The notes below the pieces were generated by a model. It saw only the letters and a list, made by a program, of their open reading frames with translations, had not been told where the DNA came from and did not search any database. This document shows, piece after piece, positions 1 through 7,697 of a DNA stretch of 64,000 nt. The position numbers and the translations under genes are program-made. Source of the DNA: CAIYYO01 sp049299895 (GTDB taxonomy: Archaea > Altiarchaeota > Altiarchaeia > IMC4 > QMZM01); NCBI GenBank assembly GCA_049299895.1, contig JBAQYF010000011.1:20904-84903 (forward strand), given 5' to 3'. How positions within the stretch are numbered: position 1 is the stretch's first letter; the number at the start of each line of letters is the position of its first letter.

Positions 1-324
1 TTACTCCTGATAAACTTTGCAGGATGGTTCCTGGTAGGTCTGCAGTGGTTCTACCTGGCCCAGTCCCTCGGCCTGGACATAACCTACTGGGACGCGTTCA
101 TGATACAGCCCCTTCTGTCGGCAGTAATGTTCGTACCATTCACGCCAAGCGGCTTAGGCATAACCGAAGGAGGAAGCGCCCTCCTATTCGCGCTTATGAT
201 GCCTCAAGTCCCTTCGGTCGAAGCAAGCGCCGCAGGAGTGGCATTCGTGCTCCTCACAAGGATCAACTCAATAGCCGTCGACACGGTGGGATTGATAGAT
301 ATGAGAATACACGCAAAAACCTAG
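1..324 (+). CDS. UPF0104 / LPG-synthase-like integral membrane protein, C-terminal part
   Basis: The reading frame is open from the first base of the window, so only the last 107 residues are visible. They form hydrophobic segments around the motif PFTPSGLGITEGG, typical of the UPF0104 (lysylphosphatidylglycerol synthetase transmembrane, AglD-like) family. Members are polytopic membrane proteins often linked to lipid or polyisoprenoid handling; the substrate cannot be told from this fragment. The frame ends at 322-324, a few bases before the convergent methylthiotransferase gene. An internal ATG at 100 is not the true start, because the same frame runs upstream with family-like sequence. Confidence 0.8.
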   Translation, partial: LLLINFAGWFLVGLQWFYLAQSLGLDITYWDAFMIQPLLSAVMFVPFTPSGLGITEGGSALLFALMMPQVPSVEASAAGVAFVLLTRINSIAVDTVGLIDMRIHAKT

Positions 325-330
325 ACATAA

Positions 331-1596
331 TCAGATTATTTCTCCGCGCAGATCGTTTTTCGTTGCATCGGATATTCTCACGTTCAGGAACCGCCCCATG
401 ATGTCTCTTTTATCCTTCAATATCACCGGTTTATATGCGTAGTTCCTTGCGCAGTAGTCGCCCCTTTTTCCTTTCTCTGAAACAAGGACGCTTCCTTCCC
501 ACCCGATCCATCTCCTGTTGTTCGCAAGAGCGATCGCGTTAAACGCTTCGGCCACTCTCCTGGACCTTTGATTCGTCACTCTCCCGTGTAGTTGTTTCAT
601 CTTAGCGGCTTCTGTTCCGGGCCTGACCCAGAAACGGGAGATGTTCAGCACGTCCGGCCTGATGTCTTCCAACAGTTCGAGAGACCTTTGGAATGAAACG
701 TCGTCTTCCGTGGGAAAACCCGCGATTATGTCCGTTGAAATAGTTATCTTTGGTATCTCTTTTCGGAATTCCTTGACTATCTTTGTAAAGTCTTTGACCG
801 TGTAAAACCTGTTCATGTCCTTCAGCACTATATCGTCTCCCGACTGCACCGGGACATGCAGGAACTTATAGACCCTGGGGTTTTTGTAAGCATCTACCAA
901 CTCGTCAAGGAACGATAATGCATGATTCGGATTCATCATGCCTACGCGGATCATGTATTCGCCTTCCAGGGCGCAGACGCGGCGCAGCAGGCCCGGAAGG
1001 TTCGTTCTGGTATCCATCCCGTAGCATCCGCAGTCCTGCGAGGTGAGCCATATCTCGCGCACGCCTTCTGATAATGCGTTTTTCGCGTCTTTTACTATCC
1101 CCTCCGCAGGAAAGGACTTAAGGTCTCCCCGTGCTTTTTTTACGAGACAGTAGCTGCACCTTCCAAGACATCCCTGCGATATGGGTATCACGCCGATAAC
1201 GGGGTTCTCTCTTTTTCTGCGATGGCCCGGCTCGGATCCGCCAGATGCTATCTTGACTAGGCGCCTGCCTTTCAATGCTCCTTCGAGTGCTTCCGGCAGG
1301 TCCAGTATGTTGGTTCCCACAAAAGAAAAAGACGCGAAACGTTCCGGGAGGCCGGGGCACGTCCCAGGGAGGCATCCTGCGACGACGACTGGCTTATTCT
1401 CTTTTGCGAGAGATTCTAGCCTTTTTATTATCTTGGTCTCCGTGGGTGTCTTGACCGTGCAGGTGTTGACGATGACCACATCAAAAGAATCGTCTACCGA
1501 TATCTCATATCCCCTCTCGGACAGGAGGCCTGCGGCAACTTCTGATGCCGCCTTGTTCATGGAGCAGCCGTATGTCTCAATCCTTACTCTCGGCAT
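331..1596 (-). CDS. tRNA t6A37 methylthiotransferase (MiaB-like, archaeal e-MtaB type)
   Basis: A 421-residue radical SAM methylthiotransferase, predicted to convert t6A at position 37 of ANN-decoding tRNAs to ms2t6A. The N-terminal UPF0004 domain has its three cluster cysteines at C11, C46 and C75. The radical SAM motif CX3CX2C is at C143, C147 and C150, within a GCLGRCSYC stretch. The last 60 or so residues have the size and position of a TRAM RNA-binding domain. The start overlaps the end of the upstream NOG1 gene by 20 bases, so the two are probably cotranscribed. Length fits the archaeal CDKAL1-like group. The substrate is inferred from family. Confidence 0.93.
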   Translation of the reverse strand: MPRVRIETYGCSMNKAASEVAAGLLSERGYEISVDDSFDVVIVNTCTVKTPTETKIIKRLESLAKENKPVVVAGCLPGTCPGLPERFASFSFVGTNILDLPEALEGALKGRRLVKIASGGSEPGHRRKRENPVIGVIPISQGCLGRCSYCLVKKARGDLKSFPAEGIVKDAKNALSEGVREIWLTSQDCGCYGMDTRTNLPGLLRRVCALEGEYMIRVGMMNPNHALSFLDELVDAYKNPRVYKFLHVPVQSGDDIVLKDMNRFYTVKDFTKIVKEFRKEIPKITISTDIIAGFPTEDDVSFQRSLELLEDIRPDVLNISRFWVRPGTEAAKMKQLHGRVTNQRSRRVAEAFNAIALANNRRWIGWEGSVLVSEKGKRGDYCARNYAYKPVILKDKRDIMGRFLNVRISDATKNDLRGEII

Positions 1597-2563
1597 CTTT
1601 CAGGCTTTTGAATATGCTCTGTAACACGCGTACGCAGTCTGCGTTGCTGTTCGCGGAAATGGAGAACGCGGGATAGGCCGCAAACTCCTTTAGCGCTTCA
1701 TCCATCTTGTCTTTTGGAGTAACGTCCTCTTTGTTGACCGCAACGTAAACCGGCGCTTCAAAACTTGATGAGACCTCTTTCAGAAGCGAGACCTGCGAAG
1801 CGATATCCTGATTCGGGTCAACAAGGAAGAGTATGACGTCTGCAAGCTCTTTTATTGCAAGGACTGCTTCCAGCTCTATCTTGTTCCGTTGCTCCATGGC
1901 CCGGTCCAGAAGCCCCGGAGAATCTATTATCTGGTACTTCTGGTATTTTATGTTCGTATGGCCTATGAGTATGCTCTGCGTAGTAAAGGGATAACTTGCA
2001 ATCTTTACTTCAGACCCCGTGAGAGTCCTCATAAACGTGCTCTTTCCCACGTTCGGATACCCGCAGACGACCATCGTGGGAAGATCCTCTATCACCGGGA
2101 ATTCCCGCAGAATCTTCTTTATCTCGATTAGTTCGTCCAAATCCTTTGAGATCTTCTTCACCATGGAAGAAACCCGCCCCTGGAATTCCCTGGATACCTG
2201 GGTATCCTTGCGGTACTCCTTCAGGTGGTTCAGAGTATCCAGCTTAAGCCTGGACACAGCATCAAGACACCACTGGGCCGCTCCAAGGGATTTTTTATAC
2301 CGGTCCTTGTCTATCTTTATTTCCAAAAGCCTCTTATGGAATTCCGACAACTGATCGTAACTTGGAAAGCGTTTCACTATCTTGCGCAAATCCGACAGGA
2401 TAGAATTGCTTATTGCCTTGACTCGTTCTTCCTCCGATTCATGCATGCGCTCTTTAAACGGCGCTCTCACAGATCTGGAGGCTTTAGCCACCTTAGAACC
2501 CTGTCTGAAGGCATCGTCCAATATTTCATCGGCCTTGGGCACGTGGGGCAAGTTAAAAGACAT
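1577..2563 (-). CDS. NOG1-family GTP-binding protein (large-subunit biogenesis)
   Basis: A 328-residue OBG/NOG1-type GTPase. The helical N-terminal domain spans about residues 1-160. The G domain has G1 GYPNVGKST at 168-176, G3 DSPG at 214-217 and G4 NKED at 277-280. Archaeal and eukaryotic NOG1 proteins act in 60S/50S subunit assembly, and the length fits the shorter archaeal form without the eukaryotic C-terminal extension. It overlaps the downstream methylthiotransferase gene by 20 bases and follows the TPR lipoprotein gene by 23. Pairing a ribosome-assembly GTPase with a tRNA modification enzyme is consistent with a translation-related operon. Confidence 0.92.
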   Translation of the reverse strand: MSFNLPHVPKADEILDDAFRQGSKVAKASRSVRAPFKERMHESEEERVKAISNSILSDLRKIVKRFPSYDQLSEFHKRLLEIKIDKDRYKKSLGAAQWCLDAVSRLKLDTLNHLKEYRKDTQVSREFQGRVSSMVKKISKDLDELIEIKKILREFPVIEDLPTMVVCGYPNVGKSTFMRTLTGSEVKIASYPFTTQSILIGHTNIKYQKYQIIDSPGLLDRAMEQRNKIELEAVLAIKELADVILFLVDPNQDIASQVSLLKEVSSSFEAPVYVAVNKEDVTPKDKMDEALKEFAAYPAFSISANSNADCVRVLQSIFKSLKDAESKD

Positions 2564-2586
2564 GGTATACTATTGGGAAGACAGGC

Positions 2587-3423
2587 TTATGTTTCGGAAA
2601 CCGGCGTTTCAGTCCCATTTGCCTTCGTTTCCGCTATATCCCTGTTCTTTTTCGTCTGTTCGTCGTATCTTATCGCAAGCGCCCTGTCGTACGCCGCTAT
2701 AGCCTCATCATACATCCCCAGATCCGAGAGAAGGTTTCCTTTGTTGTTCTCCGCTTCGGAGTAATCCGGTTTGACGGACAGTGCTTTGTCGTATGCGCTG
2801 ATCGATTCGTTGTATCTTTTGAGTTCTGTGAGCGCTATCCCCAGGTTATACCAGGCGTACGGGTTGTGCGGCTCCAGCACCAGGGACCTGTTGCATGCGT
2901 CTACCGCCTCATCGTATCTTTTTAGATAATAGAGCATAGACGCCTTTTGATACCACGCCTCAGAGTCATCCGGCTTCAGGTCCGTTGCTTTGCCGTACTC
3001 CAGGAACGCATCTTCATATCTCCCCAATTTTGCGGAAACAATGCCCTTATTGTACCAGATATCCGGCTGTTTGGAATCGATCTTTAGTATGCCCGCGAAT
3101 ATCTTATCCGCCTCTTCATACCTGTTTTCCCTCGTATAATTCACTCCTGCGTTGTTGAGGTAGGTAAGGACCCGCGGGCTGGGGTTTTTTCCCGCTTGGG
3201 CCAGCGCTTCGTCTAATCGGCCGCTCTCAGCCATCCGGGAAATCTCGTCGACTCCGCCGCTATTGTCTTTTGCTTCCTGGGATGCGAGGGTTGTTTTTGT
3301 TACTTCCTCCAAAGTAAAAGAAGAGACGTTGTCCCCGGGGACTTTTTTCTCCTGGTCCACGCAGCATGATACAAATACAATCAAAAAGATAAAAAAGACC
3401 GGAAAATAAGATGCCTTATCCAT
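2587..3423 (-). CDS. TPR-repeat lipoprotein
   Basis: A 278-residue protein starting with a hydrophobic signal segment that ends in VSCC (C20/C21), which resembles a lipobox, so the mature protein is probably anchored outside the membrane. From about residue 90 to 265 there are tandem 34-residue tetratricopeptide repeats with the usual signature (for example AWYNLGIALTELKRYNESI), which form a protein-binding solenoid. No catalytic motif is seen. It lies between larB and the NOG1 gene on the same strand with short gaps. Its partner is unknown. Confidence 0.85.
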   Translation of the reverse strand: MDKASYFPVFFIFLIVFVSCCVDQEKKVPGDNVSSFTLEEVTKTTLASQEAKDNSGGVDEISRMAESGRLDEALAQAGKNPSPRVLTYLNNAGVNYTRENRYEEADKIFAGILKIDSKQPDIWYNKGIVSAKLGRYEDAFLEYGKATDLKPDDSEAWYQKASMLYYLKRYDEAVDACNRSLVLEPHNPYAWYNLGIALTELKRYNESISAYDKALSVKPDYSEAENNKGNLLSDLGMYDEAIAAYDRALAIRYDEQTKKNRDIAETKANGTETPVSET

Positions 3424-3435
3424 TGCAGACCCCGG

Positions 3436-4110
3436 TTATTTTTTAACTGCCCTGCCGGAAGCGATCTTATATGCCAGAACCGCGGCTCCGTATCCGTTGT
3501 CTATGTTGACCACCGCAAGGGGCGTACATGAGTTCAGCATGGTGTAGAGTGCCGTTTTCCCATGCTCGGCAGTCCCATAGCCGACCGACGTCGGCACGGC
3601 TATTACCGGCGCTGCGACCAGGCCAGCGACGACAGACGGAAGAGCGCCCTCCATGCCCGCGGCTACTATGTATGCATTAACTACGCCCATCCTATCCAGG
3701 GCGGAGAAAACCCGGTGTATGCCGGCGATACCGACGTCATATTCCCTGATGACTGCGCATCCCAGCTCCTCCGCTATTGCCGCAGCCTCCTCGGCCACCG
3801 GAATATCGGAAGTACCCGCCGTCAGTATGCCTATTACGCCCGCAGGCTCGTCCTTCTTGTAGTTCTTTTTCTTAACCGTAAGGACGCGGCCCTTCAGATT
3901 ATGGGCCGTCCGGTTCTTTTTCGAATTGACGCTCTCCTTGACCTTCTCCGCCTTGGCTTCGTCGATCCTTGTTATTATGACCCGCCCGGAGCTTGCGAGG
4001 ACTTTGTGCGTTATCTCCACCAGATCCTCTGCGCTCTTGCCTGCGCCGTACACCACTTCCGGAACGCCGCAGCGGTTATCCCTGCTTGCGTCGTGATTTA
4101 GTATCTTCAT
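3436..4110 (-). CDS. larB: LarB, nickel-pincer cofactor biosynthesis carboxylase (PurE-like)
   Basis: A 224-residue protein with the PurE/AIR-carboxylase-like fold of LarB, including the conserved GILTAGTSDIPVAEEA region and the glycine-rich VAAGMEGALPSVVAGL segment near the C-terminus. In bacteria LarB carboxylates and hydrolyses nicotinic acid adenine dinucleotide in the first step toward the nickel-pincer nucleotide of lactate racemase. LarC and LarE are not in this window, so the pathway cannot be judged complete. The start overlaps the aroD stop by 4 bases (ATGA), so the two are translationally coupled. Confidence 0.9.
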   Translation of the reverse strand: MKILNHDASRDNRCGVPEVVYGAGKSAEDLVEITHKVLASSGRVIITRIDEAKAEKVKESVNSKKNRTAHNLKGRVLTVKKKNYKKDEPAGVIGILTAGTSDIPVAEEAAAIAEELGCAVIREYDVGIAGIHRVFSALDRMGVVNAYIVAAGMEGALPSVVAGLVAAPVIAVPTSVGYGTAEHGKTALYTMLNSCTPLAVVNIDNGYGAAVLAYKIASGRAVKK

Positions 4111-4772
4111 TTTTTACCAAGTATCTCAAAAACCTTATGCAACTCTTCTACCGTAAGCTGCCCGGGAGCAGCCTCCTGTCCTCTTGCCGGCGAAGCAAAC
4201 GTAAGATACGATCCCAGCAGGGGGCCGAGTATCCTGGAGATCTTTCCGTATTCCCCCATGGAAATTGCTATTACCGGGATCCCCGCATCGTTTTCCAAGA
4301 GAACCCCCATGAGGTTCATAACGTCTCCGTAGTCGTTTGCCTGGAAGGCCACTTTGGCGATGTCTGCCCCGGTATTCTTTTCTTTCTTGAGGATATCCTT
4401 TATTTCTTTTGCTTTGGGTGTTTTTTTGTGATCATGGTATGTTGCGATTATCTTTGTGTCCCGCATCCTTGCCTCGTATGTTATCCTTTCACGGGGCTCT
4501 TTTTTTGTGGAGAGTTCCAGGCTTATGTAGTCTGCGTATCGGACTGCTTCGAAGAGCGTTTCAATTCTTTCTTCCTCGGTTCCTGTGAACTTTCCTCCTT
4601 CCGATGATGGCATGCATGTGACTATCAGGGGCTTGGTGATTTCGCGAAGCTTTTCAACTCCGGCGTATTTCTCAAGGCAATCCAGCCTTATCTCCACTAT
4701 GTCCGCAGAAGAATAATTGGCCGCGTCTATCATATTTTTGAGGACCGGATCGGTTATGGATGCACATATCAT
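4107..4772 (-). CDS. aroD: 3-dehydroquinate dehydratase, type I (AroD)
   Basis: A 221-residue class I dehydroquinase of the shikimate pathway, converting 3-dehydroquinate to 3-dehydroshikimate through a Schiff base. Expected active-site elements are visible: the EIRLD motif near residues 27-31, the catalytic His in YHDHKKTP (H113) and the Schiff-base Lys in AKVAFQAND (K140). The C-terminal ASPARGQEAAPGQL loop is also family-typical. It is coupled to larB. With chorismate mutase and prephenate dehydratase at about 32 kb it points to aromatic amino acid synthesis. Confidence 0.93.
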   Translation of the reverse strand: MICASITDPVLKNMIDAANYSSADIVEIRLDCLEKYAGVEKLREITKPLIVTCMPSSEGGKFTGTEEERIETLFEAVRYADYISLELSTKKEPRERITYEARMRDTKIIATYHDHKKTPKAKEIKDILKKEKNTGADIAKVAFQANDYGDVMNLMGVLLENDAGIPVIAISMGEYGKISRILGPLLGSYLTFASPARGQEAAPGQLTVEELHKVFEILGKK

Positions 4773-4802
4773 TTTTTCGCCCCCTCTGTATTCGTGTTTA
4801 TT

Positions 4803-4837
4803 TTATTTTTATACCCATTTAATTAATTATATATAAC
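4803..4837 (+). promoter_or_regulatory. Promoter of minD in the divergent aroD-minD gap
   Basis: The 65-base gap between the divergent aroD and minD starts is strongly AT-rich. A TATA-like TTTTTATACC (4806-4815) lies 23-32 bases before the minD ATG at 4838, so minD is probably transcribed leaderless. A second AT run sits too close to the ATG to serve as its TATA box. Confidence 0.5.
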
Positions 4838-5629
4838 ATGACAAGAATAATAGGCGTTGTCTCAGGAAAAGGAGGAGTCGGCAAGACTACTCTGGTCTCA
4901 AATTTAGGTGCCTCTCTTGCAAAGGACGGGTACAACGTCGCGATTGTCGATGCCAATCTGACAGGAGCGAATCTAGGACTGCACTACGGTTTAATATCCT
5001 ACCCGATATCCGTGCACGACGTTATGAAGAAGAACGCGTCCCTCTCGGATGCGGTATACAAGCACCCGTCGGGCGTGGACATAGTGCCGGCGTCATTGTC
5101 CTTTGAGGACATACTGGACACCCCCCCCGTGAACATAGGAAGCGAAATAAAAGCGGCGTTCTCTGACAAAGATTACGTCCTCATCGATGCGGCAACGGGC
5201 CTCGACCGTGAGACGCTTAACGCGATAGACATGTGCGACGAATTCATAATTGTAACGCACCCCGAGCTTCCGACCATTTCGGATGCCCTCAGGACCAAGA
5301 GCATCATAAACAAATACGAAAAAAAGCTTGCAGGAATCGTTCTAAACAGGGTCACAAAGAAGGACGAACTAAAGAAAGACTATATCGCGTCATTCTTCAA
5401 GCTGCCTGTTCTCGGAGTAATACCCGAGGACTCATCGATCAGAAGGTCTATTGAATTGAAGAACCCAATTGTCCTGCAGAATCCCAGGCATAAGATAAGC
5501 CTGGAAATAAGGAAGATTGCAAACAGCATTTCAGGAAAAGAGGCCAAGGCAGAGGTTGTGAGCGTCTGGGACCAGATACGCATGACCCTCCTGGGCAAGC
5601 CCAGGGATAAAGGTGCAAATCCTCAATAG
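4838..5629 (+). CDS. minD: MinD/ParA-family ATPase
   Basis: A 263-residue deviant Walker A P-loop ATPase with GKGGVGKTT at residues 10-18 and a DAATGL switch II-type motif. Archaeal MinD paralogues position chemotaxis, motility or division machinery, and no MinC or MinE exists in archaea. The C-terminal residues are not a clear amphipathic targeting helix, so membrane association is uncertain. It overlaps the downstream DUF192 gene by 17 bases. The pilin genes start 140 bases beyond DUF192, which would fit a role near surface appendages, but that is inference. Confidence 0.88.
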   Translation: MTRIIGVVSGKGGVGKTTLVSNLGASLAKDGYNVAIVDANLTGANLGLHYGLISYPISVHDVMKKNASLSDAVYKHPSGVDIVPASLSFEDILDTPPVNIGSEIKAAFSDKDYVLIDAATGLDRETLNAIDMCDEFIIVTHPELPTISDALRTKSIINKYEKKLAGIVLNRVTKKDELKKDYIASFFKLPVLGVIPEDSSIRRSIELKNPIVLQNPRHKISLEIRKIANSISGKEAKAEVVSVWDQIRMTLLGKPRDKGANPQ

Positions 5630-5987
5630 ATCCCGCAGCAACATAATCAGCGGCGAAGCCAAAGCCGCAAGATCTTTTTTCTCCAGGCTGCGGGGCCTGA
5701 TGTTTTCAAGACCTGCAGACTTGGTTCTGGTCTCCCCCCGGGAACGCATAGACTATTCTTCGATACACATGTTGTTCATGCGTTTCCCAATAGACGTCCT
5801 ATGGCTTGATAGCGGTTTGAACGTAGTGGATGTGGCGCGCAGCGTCCCTCCTTTTCACCTGCTCAAACCCGCTACCTGGAGGACCTACAAGCCCTCAAAA
5901 GACGCCAAATACGTAATAGAAATAGCGGTAAACAAACTCCCCCCCGCAGAAATAGGTGATGTTATCGAATTCAGGCCCCCGATATAA
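5613..5987 (+). CDS. DUF192 family protein
   Basis: A 124-residue protein matching the DUF192 family: a core with MRFPIDVLWLDSG followed by VVDVARSVPPF and a C-terminal ELPP-like region. The function is not established; many homologues are small secreted or cytosolic beta-rich proteins. Translation starts inside the end of minD, so it is coupled to it. No signal peptide is evident. Confidence 0.82.
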   Translation: MQILNRSRSNIISGEAKAARSFFSRLRGLMFSRPADLVLVSPRERIDYSSIHMLFMRFPIDVLWLDSGLNVVDVARSVPPFHLLKPATWRTYKPSKDAKYVIEIAVNKLPPAEIGDVIEFRPPI

Positions 5988-6050
5988 TATTATACTATAA
6001 TAAGGGCTGTACAGTATCCAAGAGACACATATGGGGGCTAAAACGAAAAG

Positions 6051-6127
6051 TATTTATATTAGAACGCATCATACTTTACTTACATACATTAAAAAAAATA
6101 GAAAAAAATTGAGGTGAATGATTTAAA
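6051..6127 (+). promoter_or_regulatory. Promoter and ribosome binding site of the first pilin gene
   Basis: A TATA-like TATTTATATT (6051-6060) is followed by an A-rich leader and a good Shine-Dalgarno sequence GAGGTGA (6111-6117), 10 bases before the ATG at 6128. Unlike many genes here, this one seems to carry a 5' leader of about 40 bases. Confidence 0.6.
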
Positions 6128-6607
6128 ATGAAATATCTTGGAAATAAGGGTCAAGGTGCCATGGAGTACCTAATGACTTACGGATGGGCCATACTGGTTG
6201 TTATGATCGTTGGTGTGGTTCTATGGCAACTTGGTGTGTTCAACGTCGGACAAGGCAACATTGTGGTTACTGGTTTCGTGAAGATGCAGCCTTTGACGCC
6301 CAGTATTGTGTACAAGACCAAGCTCTTTAACGCATCTTTCACTAACGCCCTGGGAACATCTATCAAACTCGGCCAAATAGTTTTACAGGAAACCATTAAC
6401 GGTTCAAATTGCACAGTGGGCCCTACTCTTGTTGGTCAGACGGTGAAAGCAGGCGGAACATTTACGGTGAACGGAACCGACTGCCCCTCAAAGTCCGACG
6501 GTGACGCATATGACGTGCTTGTAACAATACCCTACACAGCGACGATGGGTGGAATAAGCTCACAGCACACGGATATCGGTCACGTAAAGGGACAGGCAGA
6601 ACCCTGA
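6128..6607 (+). CDS. Class III signal peptide pilin-like protein 1
   Basis: A 159-residue protein with an N-terminal class III (archaeal type IV prepilin-like) signal: a short basic stretch, then GQGAMEYLMTYGWAI and a hydrophobic helix to about residue 38. Processing by a prepilin peptidase would expose the helix for filament assembly. The remainder is a beta-rich domain with Asn/Thr-rich glycosylation-like sites, two cysteines and the end pattern GGTF...CPSK..GDAYDVLVTIPYT...GHVKG. The same C-terminal pattern recurs in the proteins at 6701, 35077 and 35561. A terminator-like hairpin follows. Confidence 0.85.
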   Translation: MKYLGNKGQGAMEYLMTYGWAILVVMIVGVVLWQLGVFNVGQGNIVVTGFVKMQPLTPSIVYKTKLFNASFTNALGTSIKLGQIVLQETINGSNCTVGPTLVGQTVKAGGTFTVNGTDCPSKSDGDAYDVLVTIPYTATMGGISSQHTDIGHVKGQAEP

Positions 6608-6633
6608 TGGTTGATAACTTATAATCTGTCTCC

Positions 6634-6660
6634 GGTGCTTTACAGCACCACATCTATTTT
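6634..6660 (+). terminator. Hairpin plus T-rich tract between the two pilin genes
   Basis: GGTGCT-TTAC-AGCACC (6634-6649) forms a perfect 6-bp stem with a 4-base loop and is followed by a long T-rich tract (about 6655-6680). It could terminate or attenuate transcription after the first pilin gene. The second pilin has its own TATATC about 19 bases before its ATG. Confidence 0.6.
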
Positions 6661-6700
6661 TTTATCTTTTTTTATTTTCTATATCGACTGCGCATTCTTT

Positions 6701-7204
6701 ATGTCAATTAGGAACGATTCAAGAGGACAGGGCGCACTGGAGTACCTTACGACCTACGGCTGGGCCATTTTGGTCGTTGTAATCGTTGGATTGGTTCTCT
6801 ACCAGGCGGGGGTTTTCAACACCCAGACAAACACCACGTTTTCTGACTGGAAGCAGTTGCAGCCATTGGCCCCAACAGTGAGCTATTATGGATCCAGCGG
6901 ACAATTCGAAGCAGGTTACACGAACACGGCGGGTGTTGACATCCTCCTAGGGGAAATAACCGTTATAGAATCCATAACCGGGCCCCCAAGCTGCGGGCAA
7001 ATTCAAACAACCATTGCGGACTCAACAGGAAACGTAACAGTAAAATCCGGGGGCTTATTCAAGATCACGGCAACCGGCTGCCCGACGAAAAACTTGAATG
7101 AAGCATACGACATGTATATTACAATAAGATATACCTCCCTGCTATCGGAACATTACACTAATCACACAGAGACCGGGCACATTGCGGGCACGGTCCTGGA
7201 GTAG
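6701..7204 (+). CDS. Class III signal peptide pilin-like protein 2
   Basis: A 167-residue paralogue of the upstream pilin. I start it at ATG 6701, because the class III signal (basic MSIRNDSR, then GQGALEYLTTYGWAI and a hydrophobic helix) begins there; the open frame upstream crosses the T-rich intergenic region. The beta-rich domain again has two cysteines and ends with CPTKNLNEAYDMYITIRYT followed by GHIAG. Together with the 6128 gene it probably supplies subunits of a type IV pilus-like filament; no assembly ATPase lies next to it. Confidence 0.85.
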   Translation: MSIRNDSRGQGALEYLTTYGWAILVVVIVGLVLYQAGVFNTQTNTTFSDWKQLQPLAPTVSYYGSSGQFEAGYTNTAGVDILLGEITVIESITGPPSCGQIQTTIADSTGNVTVKSGGLFKITATGCPTKNLNEAYDMYITIRYTSLLSEHYTNHTETGHIAGTVLE

Positions 7205-7284
7205 CGTATCGTTCACCTAACTTGTTTACTTCTTTCCGGCGGGTTTATTACTTAAAAGGATTTAATCTGAATACTATCACTGTA

Positions 7285-7358
7285 GCCCACGTGGGGTAGC
7301 TAGGATATCCTGGGAGCTTGCGGAGCTCTTGACCTGGGTTCGAATCCCAGCGTGGGCA
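7285..7358 (+). tRNA. tRNA-Arg (anticodon GCG)
   Basis: The cloverleaf folds by eye. The acceptor stem GCCCACG pairs with CGTGGGC, with discriminator A. The anticodon stem GGAGC/GCTCT closes the loop TTGCGGA, giving anticodon GCG. The T arm is CTGGG-TTCGAAT-CCCAG. No CCA is encoded and no intron is present. A TATA-like AT-rich stretch precedes it (about 7252-7270). It is followed by a structured element that is shared with the tRNA-Leu gene. Confidence 0.93.
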
Positions 7359-7360
7359 AA

Positions 7361-7446
7361 CCCCCTTCTAAAGGGATGTCGTGTCCCCAAAGTCCGCAAG
7401 GATGCCTGCGCGAGCTGGCAAAAGGAAGCGGGGTCTAAAGACCCCA
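7361..7446 (+). ncRNA. Three-hairpin element downstream of tRNA-Arg (copy A)
   Basis: This intergenic stretch shares a 15-base identical core (GTCCGCAAGGATGCC, 7392-7406) and overall architecture with the sequence after tRNA-Leu (56824-56910). In order: a CCC/GGG hairpin near 7361-7374; TCC-GCAA-GGA; GCCTGC-GCGA-GCTGGC with a GNRA loop (7404-7419); an A-rich spacer containing GAAG; and a 7-bp hairpin GGGGTCT/AGACCCC (7430-7445). No reading frame is seen. It may be a noncoding RNA cotranscribed with the tRNA or a dispersed repeat. Confidence 0.5.
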
Positions 7447-7516
7447 CTGATTCGCTTACCTATTGGGCATGATCGGATTGCGGCGTTTATTATATCTGGT
7501 GACATAATAGATAAAA

Positions 7517-7696
7517 ATGGCCGGCATAATTGAAGTGGACAGAGCAAAGTGCTGCTACTGCGGCGGCTGCGTGGGCGTGTGCCCGGCGGATGCGCTTGAG
7601 CTGCGCGACACTATTCTCTGCGTGGACGATGAGAAATGTCTTAAGTGCGGGACTTGCGTTAAATTTTGCCCTGTTGATGCCTTGCGCATGATATAA
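7517..7696 (+). CDS. 2[4Fe-4S] ferredoxin
   Basis: A 59-residue ferredoxin with two complete cluster motifs: C12, C15, C18, C22 (followed by Pro) and C41, C44, C47, C51 (followed by Pro). Its stop codon lies one base before the start of the geranylgeranyl reductase gene, so the two are in one operon. Archaeal geranylgeranyl reductases use reduced ferredoxin as electron donor, so this protein is probably the dedicated donor for saturating isoprenoid lipid chains. That pairing is inferred from position. Confidence 0.92.
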   Translation: MAGIIEVDRAKCCYCGGCVGVCPADALELRDTILCVDDEKCLKCGTCVKFCPVDALRMI

Positions 7697-7697
7697 G

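Noticed and set aside
6611..6700. Longer start for the second pilin
   Set aside because: It would place about 30 residues of T-rich intergenic sequence before a complete class III signal peptide.
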